From: Undibacterium parvum
GTDB taxonomy: Bacteria; Pseudomonadota; Gammaproteobacteria; Burkholderiales; Burkholderiaceae_D
Assembly: GCF_003955735.1 (NCBI RefSeq)
Contig: NZ_CP034464.1
Location: 3,162,001-3,226,000, forward strand
Direction: 5' to 3'
DNA length: 64,000 bases
The notes beneath the pieces are model-generated. The model was not told where the DNA came from. It searched no databases and saw only the letters and a program-made list of their open reading frames with translations. The stretch's first letter is position 1, and each line of letters starts with the position of its first letter. Below are positions 1 to 7,946 of the stretch, piece by piece. The position numbers and the translations under genes are program-made.

Positions 1-1
1 C

Positions 2-1249
2 AGTCTGGTGCTCGCTTTCGTCCTCATGGCCTTGATCTGGCAAATACTGCTCAATAGTCCGCGCTATTTCAAGCTCAATATGGAACATTTTTCGCAGATA
101 GCGACCGATGTCTTGCCGGCCTCCGGTGTTTCTAAGGAGCGCCAATTAGTGACGCTAAAACGTTGGGGGACGTGGATGGATTCCGATCTCTCGCTGTATG
201 CGCCAGACGGAACCTTGCTGAACTCGACAAAAAGCGATGCGCCAGCGCGCGTTCCGGATAATGTTAAACAAGGCTGGTTCTTTGGGTTTCCTTTTAGCGT
301 GATCGGCCACTTGTCGGATCAACGCTGGCTGCTCATGCAGAGTAATCGCGTCTTTTTTGCTCCGACTTTAGGACAAGTTCTACTGGCGCTGTTGGTGGCA
401 TTGGCACTGGCGCTTGGCTCCTACCCGATTGTCCGGCGTTTGACCAAGCGACTGGAGCATTTGCAAGAGAGCGTCCATGCCTTGGGACAGGGAGCGTTGG
501 CGACCCGGGTGGCGGTCGAAGGGGATGACGAAGTGGCGCATTTAGCGATGAGTTTTAACCAATCGGCAGCGCGTATCGAGGCCTTGATGGCGGCGCAAAA
601 ATCTTTGTTGGCGAACGCCTCGCACGAATTGCGCTCGCCGCTGACGCGCTTGCGCATGGCGGTAGAGTTGATGCAAGAGCAGGCTGCGCCTGCCATCCGG
701 CTAGAGCTGAGCCGCAATATCAACGAGTTGGATCAGCTGATAGAGGAGATCTTATTGAGCAGCCGCCTGGAGGCGAACATGGCGAATCCGCACACCAATG
801 AGGAGCTCGATCTGACCGGTTTACTGGCCGAAGAGTGCGCGCTGACGGATGCCTTGTTAACGATACAGGTTCAGCACGGAGCCGCTGAGGGGGGCGCGTT
901 ATTGCAAGGTGATCCGAAATTGCTCAGGAGGCTATTGCGTAATCTGCTGGAAAATGCCCAGCGTTACGGTGGCACTGCGGCGCCCGAAGTGTTACTGCTG
1001 ATCAGCCCACAACAGCTGCAAGTAGATGTTTGTGATCGCGGTGCCGGGATCCCCCTGGAGCAGCGCGAGCGTATTTTTGAGGCTTTTTATCGCGTGCCTG
1101 GTGCCAGCGAAAGCCATGGCGGTGTCGGGCTAGGCCTGAGTCTGGTCAGACAAATCGCACAGCGACATGGCGGTCAGGTGCAATGCCTGGCGGGTGAAGG
1201 CGGCGGCAGTTGTTTTAGAGTAATCTTACCTCGGGCCGTAAGACTTTAG
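2..1249 (+). CDS. Sensor histidine kinase (C-terminal part, truncated by window start)
   Basis: This is an inner-membrane two-component sensor kinase that autophosphorylates on histidine and passes the phosphate to a response regulator, presumably encoded just outside the window. The frame is open to the window edge, so the N-terminus is missing. Numbering from the first GTG at base 8, a transmembrane stretch at about 120-140 is followed by a HAMP-like linker (about 140-195). The HisKA H-box HELRSPLTRLR carries phospho-acceptor His206. The HATPase domain shows the N-box LLRNLLENAQRYGG, the G1 box DRGAGI, an F-box (IFEAFYR) and the G2 box GGVGLGL. The layout resembles CpxA/RstB-type EnvZ-class kinases, but the ligand cannot be told. 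The kinase assignment is secure. Confidence 0.93.
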   Translation, partial: SLVLAFVLMALIWQILLNSPRYFKLNMEHFSQIATDVLPASGVSKERQLVTLKRWGTWMDSDLSLYAPDGTLLNSTKSDAPARVPDNVKQGWFFGFPFSVIGHLSDQRWLLMQSNRVFFAPTLGQVLLALLVALALALGSYPIVRRLTKRLEHLQESVHALGQGALATRVAVEGDDEVAHLAMSFNQSAARIEALMAAQKSLLANASHELRSPLTRLRMAVELMQEQAAPAIRLELSRNINELDQLIEEILLSSRLEANMANPHTNEELDLTGLLAEECALTDALLTIQVQHGAAEGGALLQGDPKLLRRLLRNLLENAQRYGGTAAPEVLLLISPQQLQVDVCDRGAGIPLEQRERIFEAFYRVPGASESHGGVGLGLSLVRQIAQRHGGQVQCLAGEGGGSCFRVILPRAVRL

Positions 1250-1270
1250 CTGCTGCGCTGAAGCTTTAAT

Positions 1271-1351
1271 GCAGGCAGGCTCAGTGCGCATATACCATGC
1301 GCCTCTCCAGCCTGCCTAGCCTGCAGGCCGCATGGGATATGCGCGTGGGCG
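1271..1351. repeat. Dispersed palindromic repeat, copy 1
   Basis: Left arm GCGCATATACCATGCGC (1286-1302) and right arm CCGCATGGGATATGCGC (1328-1344) are near-complementary around a C/T-rich loop containing CTCTCCAGCCTGCC. The same element recurs at 7188, 9797, 31191, 51771, 60828 and 61687. It fills the gap between the kinase and the DUF1272 gene and can fold into a stable hairpin in RNA or single-stranded DNA. Confidence 0.8.
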
Positions 1352-1549
1352 GCACTGCCATTTCAAAATCAATCTACTCGTCTTCGCACCCGTCGTCAGC
1401 TATCGAGATCCGACGAGGTGTGGCGAAGTGTGGCAATGTATGGCCAGATATGACCGTAATCTGTCGCCTTCCTGCCTTGTGACAGACCAGCGCTCTGCTA
1501 AACTTGAGCTCGTCTACCTTCACTGTAACCCTCTCACGAAAGGTCTCCC

Positions 1550-1858
1550 ATGCTTGAACTACGCCCTAGCTGCGAACATTGCGATAAGCTTCTGCCACCG
1601 AATTCAAGCGAAGCGCGAATATGCAGTTACGAATGTACATTTTGCGCCGATTGCGTAGCGCAAGTCTTGCTCAATGTCTGCCCTAATTGTGGCGGCGGCT
1701 TCGTGGCGCGCCCGATACGGCCGTCACATAACTGGAAAGGCGATAATTTTCTAGGTAAAGATGGTGCCGGTACGCGTCGTGTCTTCAAGCCCGTGGATGC
1801 GAGCGCGCACGCAGCCCTAGTCGCCAGCCTAAATGGTTTGGAACCGCAAGATCGCTAG
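1550..1858 (+). CDS. DUF1272 domain-containing small cysteine-rich protein
   Basis: A 102-residue protein beginning MLELRPSCEHCDKLLP, typical of DUF1272. Cysteines occur as CxxC (residues 8-11) and then CSYECTFCADC, plus a second CPNC knuckle followed by GGGFVARP. These pairs suggest one or two bound zinc ions, though the family has no established function. It is usually a stand-alone cytoplasmic gene, as here, lying between a repeat and a regulator gene. An AGGTCTCCC sequence before the ATG gives a weak ribosome binding site. Family assignment is by motif recognition and is fairly sure; the role is unknown. Confidence 0.85.
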   Translation: MLELRPSCEHCDKLLPPNSSEARICSYECTFCADCVAQVLLNVCPNCGGGFVARPIRPSHNWKGDNFLGKDGAGTRRVFKPVDASAHAALVASLNGLEPQDR

Positions 1859-1890
1859 GCTTTGGTATATTGTATTTATATCAAAGTATG

Positions 1891-1920
1891 ATGTCCTTAA
1901 ATGTCCTTAAATGTCCTCAG
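1891..1920 (+). repeat. Three tandem 10-bp repeats
   Basis: Two perfect copies of ATGTCCTTAA (1891-1910) are followed by ATGTCCTCAG (1911-1920). Each unit carries an ATG, so the longest possible frame of the downstream regulator (from 1911) starts inside the third unit. No Shine-Dalgarno sequence precedes any of them. Confidence 0.75.
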
Positions 1921-1964
1921 ACGTTTTTGAAAAAAGATCAAAGTTAACTATAGTCGGAACTGTC

Positions 1965-2939
1965 ATGCGCAAGCAAAGTATCTACTTTCTCTTATTGCCT
2001 GAGACCATGCTGTCGGATCTGGCAGGGCCCGCCGATGCATTTTTGTTTGCCAATCGCCATCAAACTGAGGTCGAATTTGAGCTGGAGTTTATTAGCGCCT
2101 TGCCAGAAATCCGCTGTTCTATCGGTCTCTCGCTCGGACCCTTGAGTGCTCTGCCTGACACTTTGGCCGAGGATGCGATTGTGGTCTTGCCCGGGCTAGT
2201 CGGCATGCAGTTTGATTATGCAGGCGCAGCCGACCAGCTCAGTCTGAGCTGGTTGAAAAATATAATACAGCCGCAGCACCGCTTGATCTGCATTTGTTCG
2301 GGCGCGCTCACCGCTGCCCATGCCGGCTTGTTGCGCGGACGGCGCGCCACCACACATCATAGCCACTGCGCCGATCTGGCCGCTATCGACGCCTCTATTC
2401 TGGTGGAAGAAAATCGTATCTTTGTCGAGGATGGGAATATCTGCAGCAGTGCCGGGGTCACGGCAGGCGTCGATTTGGTACTACACCTGATTAGTGGCAT
2501 TACCTCGCCACAAACCGCAATTGCGGTGGCGCGTGCCATGGTGGTGTATATGCGGCGCAGTGGCAACGATACGCAGTTATCACCATGGCTAAGGCACCGT
2601 AATCATGTACATCCTGTGGTGCATAAAGTGCAGGAAGTACTGATCAAAGATCCGGCGCATGCCTGGGATTTGACACAACTGGCCGAACTGGCCTGCACCA
2701 GCACGCGCCATCTGAGCCGCTTATTTAGTTTGTATGCCGAAATTTCGGTGCAAGAGTATCTGAGTAGTTTGCGCTTAAGTCTGGCTGATCAATTGTTAAG
2801 TCAAACTGATTGGTCGGTAGAACGGGTCGCAGAGGCTGCCGGTTTTGGCTCGCCCCGGCAATTTCGTCGCGTATGGCAAAGCGCCTATGCCACGCCACCG
2901 TCTGCACATCCACACAGACGGCTTACGACCAGACACTGA
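1965..2939 (+). CDS. GlxA-family AraC-type transcriptional regulator
   Basis: A 324-residue regulator with an N-terminal DJ-1/PfpI-like (class I amidotransferase fold) domain and a C-terminal AraC double helix-turn-helix. The N-terminal half starts QSIYFLLLPETMLSDLAGPADAF and contains the nucleophile-elbow-like CICSGALTAAHAGLLRGRRATTHH. The C-terminal part shows LAELACTSTRHLSRLF and WSVERVAEAAGFGSPRQFRRVW. Such proteins often control catabolism of amines or quaternary ammonium compounds, but no target operon adjoins it here. The start at 1965 is preferred over 1911 because it matches the family N-terminus and has a weak GGA upstream; the 1911 start lies in tandem repeats. Confidence 0.88.
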   Translation: MRKQSIYFLLLPETMLSDLAGPADAFLFANRHQTEVEFELEFISALPEIRCSIGLSLGPLSALPDTLAEDAIVVLPGLVGMQFDYAGAADQLSLSWLKNIIQPQHRLICICSGALTAAHAGLLRGRRATTHHSHCADLAAIDASILVEENRIFVEDGNICSSAGVTAGVDLVLHLISGITSPQTAIAVARAMVVYMRRSGNDTQLSPWLRHRNHVHPVVHKVQEVLIKDPAHAWDLTQLAELACTSTRHLSRLFSLYAEISVQEYLSSLRLSLADQLLSQTDWSVERVAEAAGFGSPRQFRRVWQSAYATPPSAHPHRRLTTRH

Positions 2940-3138
2940 GTACGCATAGGGAGCGTGTCGCGACCAGCCTAATCTCCGCTGGATACGGTATTGAATTAAT
3001 TGGAAAATTAAGTTCAAATCAAAATTAAATTTTGCATCCATCTAACTTATCCGCATAAAGTATAATTCTGACTCATGCTTAGACGCACTACTACATGACG
3101 TGTCTGGCAAATTCGCTATTTTGATCTGTTTATACTCT

Positions 3139-4257
3139 ATGCATTCTGTTATTCAAAACGCCAAACGATTAATTATTAAAGTAGGTTCCTCGTTGGTTAC
3201 CAATGACGGTAAAGGCTTGGACCGGGTCGCGATCGAGAAATGGGCGGCCCAGATCGCCCAGCTGCGCCAGATGGGTAAGGAAGTGGTGCTGGTCAGTTCC
3301 GGTGCCATCGCCGAAGGGCGCCAGCGCCTCGGGTTTGAGAAACGCCCGACCGGTATCCATGAATTACAAGCCTGCGCGGCCGTTGGACAAATGGGCTTGG
3401 CGCAGATTTACGAAACCAGTTTTCGTGCGCATGGTTTGGGGACCGCACAAATTTTGCTGACGCACGCCGATCTGGCCGACCGCGAACGCTATCTGAACGC
3501 CCGCTCCACCTTAGTGACGCTGCTCGGTTTTGGCATCGTCCCTGTGATTAACGAAAACGACACCGTGGTGACCGATGAGATTAAATTCGGCGACAACGAT
3601 ACCCTCGGCGCCTTGGTAGCGAATCTGATCGAGGCCGATGCCCTGATTATTTTGACCGACCAAAAAGGCCTGTACACGGCTGATCCGCGTAAAGATCCCA
3701 ATGCCCAGTTTGTGCATGAAGCCAGAGCCGGCGATCCGGCGCTGGAAGCGATGGCCGGTGGTGCTGGTTCCAGTCTGGGTAGCGGTGGCATGCTGACCAA
3801 GATTCTGGCCGCTAAACGTGGTGCCAGCTCTGGTACCCACACCGTGATCGCTTGGGGCCGCGAAGACAATGTGCTGGTGCGCCTGGCGCAAGGTGAGGCA
3901 ATCGGCACGCAATTGGTGTCGCAAATGGCACCACTGGCGGCGCGCAAGCAATGGATGGCTGATCATTTGCAAACGGCAGGACAGATCGTGCTGGATGCCG
4001 GTGCGGTGCAAAAACTCACGGCCGAAGGCAAGTCTTTACTCCCTATCGGCGTGTTGGAAGTAAAGGGCGAATTTGGCCGCGGTGCCGTGATTACCTGCTT
4101 CAATGAAGCGGGCGTGGCAATCGCGCGTGGCCTGAGTAATTACACCAGCAGCGATGCGCGCCGCATCAAGCGGCATGCCTCTTCCGAAATACTGGGAATT
4201 TTGGGTTTCGTGGTCGAGCCGGAGTTGATACACAGAGATAATCTGGTACTGCTGTAA
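3139..4257 (+). CDS. proB: Glutamate 5-kinase
   Basis: Phosphorylates L-glutamate with ATP, the first and feedback-inhibited step of proline biosynthesis, in the cytoplasm. The 372-residue protein (from 3139) has the amino-acid kinase fold: [18 protein letters not shown] near the N-terminus, the substrate loop [35 protein letters not shown] and [17 protein letters not shown]-terminal PUA domain of about 75 residues follows. Length matches full ProB. The longer frame from GTG 3100 has no family support. In many Burkholderiales proB follows obgE; here it stands alone and faces the arginine-to-proline catabolic genes across a shared terminator. Confidence 0.96.
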   Translation: MHSVIQNAKRLIIKVGSSLVTNDGKGLDRVAIEKWAAQIAQLRQMGKEVVLVSSGAIAEGRQRLGFEKRPTGIHELQACAAVGQMGLAQIYETSFRAHGLGTAQILLTHADLADRERYLNARSTLVTLLGFGIVPVINENDTVVTDEIKFGDNDTLGALVANLIEADALIILTDQKGLYTADPRKDPNAQFVHEARAGDPALEAMAGGAGSSLGSGGMLTKILAAKRGASSGTHTVIAWGREDNVLVRLAQGEAIGTQLVSQMAPLAARKQWMADHLQTAGQIVLDAGAVQKLTAEGKSLLPIGVLEVKGEFGRGAVITCFNEAGVAIARGLSNYTSSDARRIKRHASSEILGILGFVVEPELIHRDNLVLL

Positions 4258-4272
4258 TTCCATGTCTAAATC

Positions 4273-4351
4273 ATTCGTGTCGTTGTTGCCTTCGCCTCGA
4301 CGCCTAAACACAAATGATTTGGAAATGGAATAAGCCAACAGCGACACGAAT
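4273..4351. repeat. Nested inverted repeat downstream of proB
   Basis: ATTCGTGTCGTTGTTG (4273-4288) and CAACAGCGACACGAAT (4336-4351) are complementary with one mismatch. Inside lies a second pair, AAATCATT (4268-4275) and AATGATTT (4313-4320), overlapping the first. It lies between the proB stop codon and the U-rich terminator. It could be mRNA 3'-end structure or a relic of a small mobile element; no other copy was seen in the window. Confidence 0.55.
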
Positions 4352-4372
4352 AAAAATTAATAGTGGAAAATA

Positions 4373-4405
4373 AAAAAGGCTGAACATCTGAAGTTCAGCC
4401 TTTTT
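4373..4405. terminator. Bidirectional intrinsic terminator between proB and rocF
   Basis: The stem AAAAAGGCTGAAC / GTTCAGCCTTTTT encloses the loop ATCTGAA. A-tract and T-tract on opposite sides make it a Rho-independent terminator in both directions, serving proB on the plus strand and the arginase operon on the minus strand. Confidence 0.88.
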
Positions 4406-4442
4406 GCATTTGCCATACCCGCAAATTAGAGTAAATATGTCT

Positions 4443-5360
4443 TTAGTCTTTCAGCCTGACCAGGGTCGATTTGCCGAACAGACTTTCTATCAAATCTACC
4501 GCTAACACCGCAGTCTGATTGCGTAAATCGAGTGCCGGATTAAGTTCGACCACGTCTAAGGACGCAAGCATACCGGTGTCGGCGATCATTTCCATGCAGA
4601 GCTGTGCTTCACGGTAAGTCGGGCCGCCCAATACTGCGGTACCTACGCCAGGCGCAATCGCAGGATCGAGGCAATCGAGATCAAAACTGACGTGCAAATG
4701 GGTGTCGGCATCGATACCTTCCAAAGCGGAAGTCATGACTGCGCGCATGCCATGCTCGTCGATGTAACGCATATCAAACACTTGCATCCCCATCTCGTGG
4801 ATGAAGCGGCGTTCGCCTTCATCGACGCTGCGGATGCCGATCAGACGAATCTCGCTAGGCAGCATGGCCGGTGTGTGCGCACCGTAACTGATCAACTCTT
4901 TCGGGCCATGCCCCATCAAACAAGCTACTGGCATGCCGTGGATATTGCCGGTAGGGCTAATGGTCGAGAGATTGCTGTCGGCATGCGCATCAAACCACAA
5001 GACGCGCAGTTTTTTGCCGACCTTGCGGCAATGATTGGCAATCGCACTGATAGAACCTATCGCTAAACAATGATCGCCACCCAGCATCATAGGCATCTGG
5101 CCAGCTGCCAAGGCGGCTTCCACGGCGTTATACACCGCTTGGTTCCAGTCTATGGCTTCTTTCAGATGACGCAAGCCATTTACCGGTTCCAGCCAAGGGT
5201 TAGCGGGGCCGTGTAAATTGCCGTGATCGATGACCGTCAAAGAGCGCGCTTCTAGCGCCTCGACCAAGCCAGCTACACGTAATGCGTCCGGGCCCATGCC
5301 CGCGCCTCTGACACTTGCGCCCACATCGGTAGGCGCTCCAATTAAGGAAATTGTTTTCAT
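4443..5360 (-). CDS. rocF: Arginase
   Basis: Hydrolyses L-arginine to ornithine and urea with a di-manganese centre. The 305-residue protein has all three arginase signatures: GGDHCLAIGS (His97), WFDAHADSN (Asp124, His126, Asp128) and SFDLDCLDP (Asp227, Asp229). Length and the N-terminal SLIGAPTDVGASVRGAGMGP fit RocF-type arginase rather than agmatinase. It lies 29 bp downstream of ornithine cyclodeaminase on the same strand, so the two are probably one transcript that turns arginine into proline. The divergent Lrp-type regulator is the likely controller. No strong ribosome binding site is visible before its ATG. Confidence 0.95.
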   Translation of the reverse strand: MKTISLIGAPTDVGASVRGAGMGPDALRVAGLVEALEARSLTVIDHGNLHGPANPWLEPVNGLRHLKEAIDWNQAVYNAVEAALAAGQMPMMLGGDHCLAIGSISAIANHCRKVGKKLRVLWFDAHADSNLSTISPTGNIHGMPVACLMGHGPKELISYGAHTPAMLPSEIRLIGIRSVDEGERRFIHEMGMQVFDMRYIDEHGMRAVMTSALEGIDADTHLHVSFDLDCLDPAIAPGVGTAVLGGPTYREAQLCMEMIADTGMLASLDVVELNPALDLRNQTAVLAVDLIESLFGKSTLVRLKD

Positions 5361-5389
5361 TGTTTTAGCGTTTCAATCTATCTAAAGTA

Positions 5390-6472
5390 TTAAGCTGATA
5401 TTGGTACGGCATTCTCGGTCGCAATCGGACTACTCGGGCTACTCGGTTTGCTGGTTTCTGCAGCAGCACCCATGCCGAACAAGTCCTTAGGATTTTGCAA
5501 TTCTGGGATCAAATCTAAAATACGCGAATCTTTTTGTACTACGTATTTTTCTACGTAACGCATGGCAGAAAAATCTTCCAGCGCAAATCCTACCGAATCA
5601 AACACCGTCACTTGCTGCGCGTTCTCACGACCAGCGGCACTACCGTCTATCACGCGCCATAGTTCTGTGACGACAAAATCGGCCGGCATTTGCTGCAATT
5701 CGCCTTCTATGCGGGATTGCGGCTCAAACTCAACGATCACGCGCGCATTTTCCAGTATTGCCGGATGCAGCTCGGTTTTACCCGGGCAATCACCACCGAC
5801 ACCATTAATATGCGTACCAGGGCTAATCATTTCTGGCAGCAAGATCAAGGCATTGGTCTTGTCCGCAGTGACTGTGGTGATAATGTCGGCACCCTTGGTC
5901 GCCTCTGCAGTAGAGCCGGCACGTATGATACGCAAGTTTGGATAAGCACGCAGATTGTTGATTAGTTTATCGGTGGCAGCCGGATCGACGTCATACACGC
6001 GCAATTCTGTGATGCCCAATATGCAGTGGAAGGCAATCGCCTGAAATTCGCTTTGCGCGCCATTCCCGATCAAGGCCATGCTGCGGCTGTCTTTGCGTGC
6101 CAGATATTGCGCTGCCAGCACCGAAGTGGCGGCGGTGCGCAGTGCGGTGGTCAAGGTTAATTCGGATAAAACCCGTGGGTAGCCAGTATTCACATCCGAC
6201 AATACGCCAAATGCGGTGACGGTAAGTAAACCGGCCTGGGTGTTTTTAGGATGACCGTTGACGTATTTAAACGAGTATTGCACGCCGTCGGAAATCGGCA
6301 TTAATTCGATCACACCTACATCAGAGTGGCTGGCGACGCGCGCACATTTGTCAAAACTATTCCATCGCAAATAATCTTCCTTGATCATGCCGGACAGAGT
6401 CGCAATCGCGTTCTCGTGGCGGGTTTTAGTCAAGTGTGCTTGCATTTCTTGTGTGCCGATAAACGTCACCAT
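5390..6472 (-). CDS. Ornithine cyclodeaminase
   Basis: Converts L-ornithine to L-proline and ammonia in one NAD-dependent step. The 360-residue protein belongs to the OCD/mu-crystallin family: GVIELMPISDGVQYSFKYVNGHP for substrate binding, then a Rossmann segment MALIGNGAQSEFQAIAFH, and later GGDCPGKTELHP and VFDSVGFALEDFSAM. The long form beginning MVTFIGTQEMQAHL resembles true OCDs rather than alanine dehydrogenase-like homologues. The ribosome binding site ACGGAG sits 7 bases before the ATG. It is first in an operon with arginase, giving a complete arginine to ornithine to proline route. The C-terminal tail is rich in Ser, Pro and Thr. Confidence 0.93.
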   Translation of the reverse strand: MVTFIGTQEMQAHLTKTRHENAIATLSGMIKEDYLRWNSFDKCARVASHSDVGVIELMPISDGVQYSFKYVNGHPKNTQAGLLTVTAFGVLSDVNTGYPRVLSELTLTTALRTAATSVLAAQYLARKDSRSMALIGNGAQSEFQAIAFHCILGITELRVYDVDPAATDKLINNLRAYPNLRIIRAGSTAEATKGADIITTVTADKTNALILLPEMISPGTHINGVGGDCPGKTELHPAILENARVIVEFEPQSRIEGELQQMPADFVVTELWRVIDGSAAGRENAQQVTVFDSVGFALEDFSAMRYVEKYVVQKDSRILDLIPELQNPKDLFGMGAAAETSKPSSPSSPIATENAVPISA

Positions 6473-6594
6473 AATAATCTCCGTGGGTTTTTTGATGTAC
6501 TACACGCCGCAATGCCAAACCAGACCTGATGCAAATAGTCGGGGTAAGGAATCTGCTGCGATATAAGGAGTATAGGCTGGCGGAAAAACATTAG

Positions 6595-6640
6595 ATTTCG
6601 AAATTTAACGCTGCATTGTAAAAATATGAAATTAAATTTC
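6595..6640. promoter_or_regulatory. AT-rich palindromes in the ocd/lrp divergent promoter region
   Basis: The 244-bp gap between the divergent genes contains ATTTCGAAAT (perfect 10-bp palindrome, 6595-6604) and GAAATTAAATTTC (palindrome with a central A, 6628-6640) in a very AT-rich stretch. Lrp/AsnC proteins bind short AT-rich palindromes, and they commonly control the gene next to their own. That these are the operator sites is inference. Confidence 0.45.
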
Positions 6641-6715
6641 TATTTTGTGCTTTATGTGGATTTATCTTTCCTTAATCGTATAATTGATAAAACATATGAT
6701 TTTTAATGAGATAGC

Positions 6716-7171
6716 ATGGATAACTACGACAAGAATATTTTGAAGCATCTGCAAGAAGACGGGCGCATGAGTAATTTGCTGCTGGCCGAGCGCATCCACC
6801 TGTCGGCTCCGCAGACTCTGCGCCGGGTCCGTAGTTTGGAAGAGCAGGGCGTAATACGCGGCTATGTGGCGCAGGTTTCGGCCGAAGCTATAGGCTTGGC
6901 GGTGATGGCCTTTGTCAGTCTGTCGCTAGACCGCGAGCAGTTTCGTAATGTGCGCGAGGTGGAGCGCAACATCATGGCTTTCCCCGACATCATAGAGTGT
7001 CACACCATCTCCGGCGATTTCGATTATCTGCTGAAGGTAGTCGCGCCCGACTTAAAAAGCCTGTCGCAGTTTTTGACCGATAGCCTGATGCAAGTACCGG
7101 GTGTCGCCACCCTGCGCTCTATGATCTGCATGGAAGAGATTAAACCGGTGAGCAGTTTGCCTATCGTCTAA
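6716..7171 (+). CDS. Lrp/AsnC-family transcriptional regulator
   Basis: A 151-residue feast/famine regulator. The N-terminal winged helix (DNYDKNILKHLQEDGRMSNLLLAERIHLSAPQTLRRVRSLEEQGVIRGY) is typical, and the C-terminal RAM/ligand domain contains the expected turn FPDIIECHTISGDFDYLLKV. It is transcribed away from ocd-rocF, a layout seen for regulators that sense an amino acid and switch on its breakdown. Ornithine or arginine is the probable effector, by context only. It could also act on distant genes as a global Lrp. Confidence 0.92.
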   Translation: MDNYDKNILKHLQEDGRMSNLLLAERIHLSAPQTLRRVRSLEEQGVIRGYVAQVSAEAIGLAVMAFVSLSLDREQFRNVREVERNIMAFPDIIECHTISGDFDYLLKVVAPDLKSLSQFLTDSLMQVPGVATLRSMICMEEIKPVSSLPIV

Positions 7172-7187
7172 AATTTTTAAAGTCATC

Positions 7188-7264
7188 CCTGCCAACGCGC
7201 ATATCCCATGCGCTTCTCCAAGCACACTGGCCTGCAGCCCGCATGGGATATGCGCGCTGGCAGG
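7188..7264. repeat. Dispersed palindromic repeat, copy 2 (best preserved)
   Basis: Arms of 25 bp (7188-7212 and 7240-7264) pair with one mismatch. They begin CCTGCCAACGCGCATATCCC and end GGATATGCGCGCTGGCAGG, with a 27-bp loop starting CTTCTCCAAGCAC. The stem is flanked on the right by a run of eight Gs. It lies directly after the lrp stop codon and could also act as a transcription-blocking or mRNA-stabilising hairpin. Confidence 0.85.
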
Positions 7265-7301
7265 GGGGGGGCGTTGAAATATCAATAGAGGCAAGCGCCA
7301 T

Positions 7302-7466
7302 TCAAGCTACTTGCTCCTCCCCAGGCTCAGGTTCTGGCTCAGCTGCTGGCGTAGTCGCTAGCGGGGGTAGTTTTTTATTGATCAGCGGCAGATTGCTAAT
7401 TTCTGTGCCGTCTGGTCTTACCGCCTGTTGCGCCGATAACCAATCGCCGTTGTCTGTGTTTTGCAT
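7302..7466 (-). CDS. Predicted 54-residue acidic, proline-rich small protein
   Basis: A short minus-strand frame beginning MQNTDNGDWLSAQQAVRPDG, with NLPLINKKLPP in the middle and ending in an acidic tail with EPEPEPGEEQVA. It has a good ribosome binding site (AAGGAA, 6 bases before the ATG). No transmembrane segment, cysteine or known domain is visible. It stands in a 776-bp gap otherwise without a clear gene. The ribosome binding site and the low-complexity Pro/Glu tail argue for a real gene. I do not recognise the family, and the frame could be chance. Confidence 0.5.
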   Translation of the reverse strand: MQNTDNGDWLSAQQAVRPDGTEISNLPLINKKLPPLATTPAAEPEPEPGEEQVA

Positions 7467-7490
7467 ACCGTTTCCTTATTGTGGGGCTGG

Positions 7491-7520
7491 TTTTCTGAGC
7501 CTATGGGATAGGCGCAGAAA
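7491..7520. promoter_or_regulatory. Hairpin upstream of the 54-residue ORF
   Basis: TTTCTGAGCCTAT (7492-7504) and ATAGGCGCAGAAA (7508-7520) pair with one mismatch around a GGG loop. It lies 25 bp upstream of the small minus-strand ORF and would form in its 5' leader. The core GCGCCTATCCCATAGGC faintly resembles the arms of the dispersed palindrome, but the stem is much shorter. Confidence 0.45.
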
Positions 7521-7946
7521 TTCAGGGCAAGTAGATTTACTGGTGATCATAAACCCCCATCTTCGCCACGCAACAACATTGCTGTATTGCTTGCGCTAGC
7601 TCAAGAAAAATCAGGATCATGCCCGCGCCAGGCGTTGCTGTTGCTGCTTGCCTTGGTTCCCAGCTTGAGGCTAAAAAGTACCGCAGCTCAGTACTAAACA
7701 GTGCGCGTTCTAATACTTTTTCTAAAAAATTGGCAGGCAGTGCGCTAGACCAAGTATGGTCGCCAGCGTTGCAAGGTTTTGAGTACTTATACCAAGCCAT
7801 CGCCTATCGGCCCGCTGGTTACCAGCTAGATGCCAGCTTTGTGGCCGATCTACAGACCAAAAAATACAAAACAGTTTCCGATTTTCCGGCCGCCTGCTGG
7901 CTGGCTTTTTCTATCGCAGCATTTTTTACCGCTCTTCAGATCTAAT
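7521..7946. other. Gap upstream of the glycosyltransferase with two doubtful overlapping ORFs
   Basis: This stretch has an 87-codon minus-strand frame (7537-7800, beginning MAWYKYSKPC) and a 108-codon plus-strand frame (7619-7945, beginning MPAPGVAVAACLG). They overlap almost fully, so at most one is real. Neither has a convincing ribosome binding site or a recognisable domain. The minus frame would sit upstream of the 54-residue ORF and could be co-transcribed with it. The plus frame ends 1 base before the glycosyltransferase ATG. I cannot decide between them. Confidence 0.25.

Noticed and set aside
1297..1658. Plus-strand ORFs before the DUF1272 gene
   Set aside because: They start inside palindrome copy 1 and overlap the DUF1272 gene out of frame.
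7537..7945. Two overlapping ORFs (minus 87 codons, plus 108 codons)
   Set aside because: Mutually exclusive, no ribosome binding site, no recognised domain; left as an undecided region rather than called as genes.
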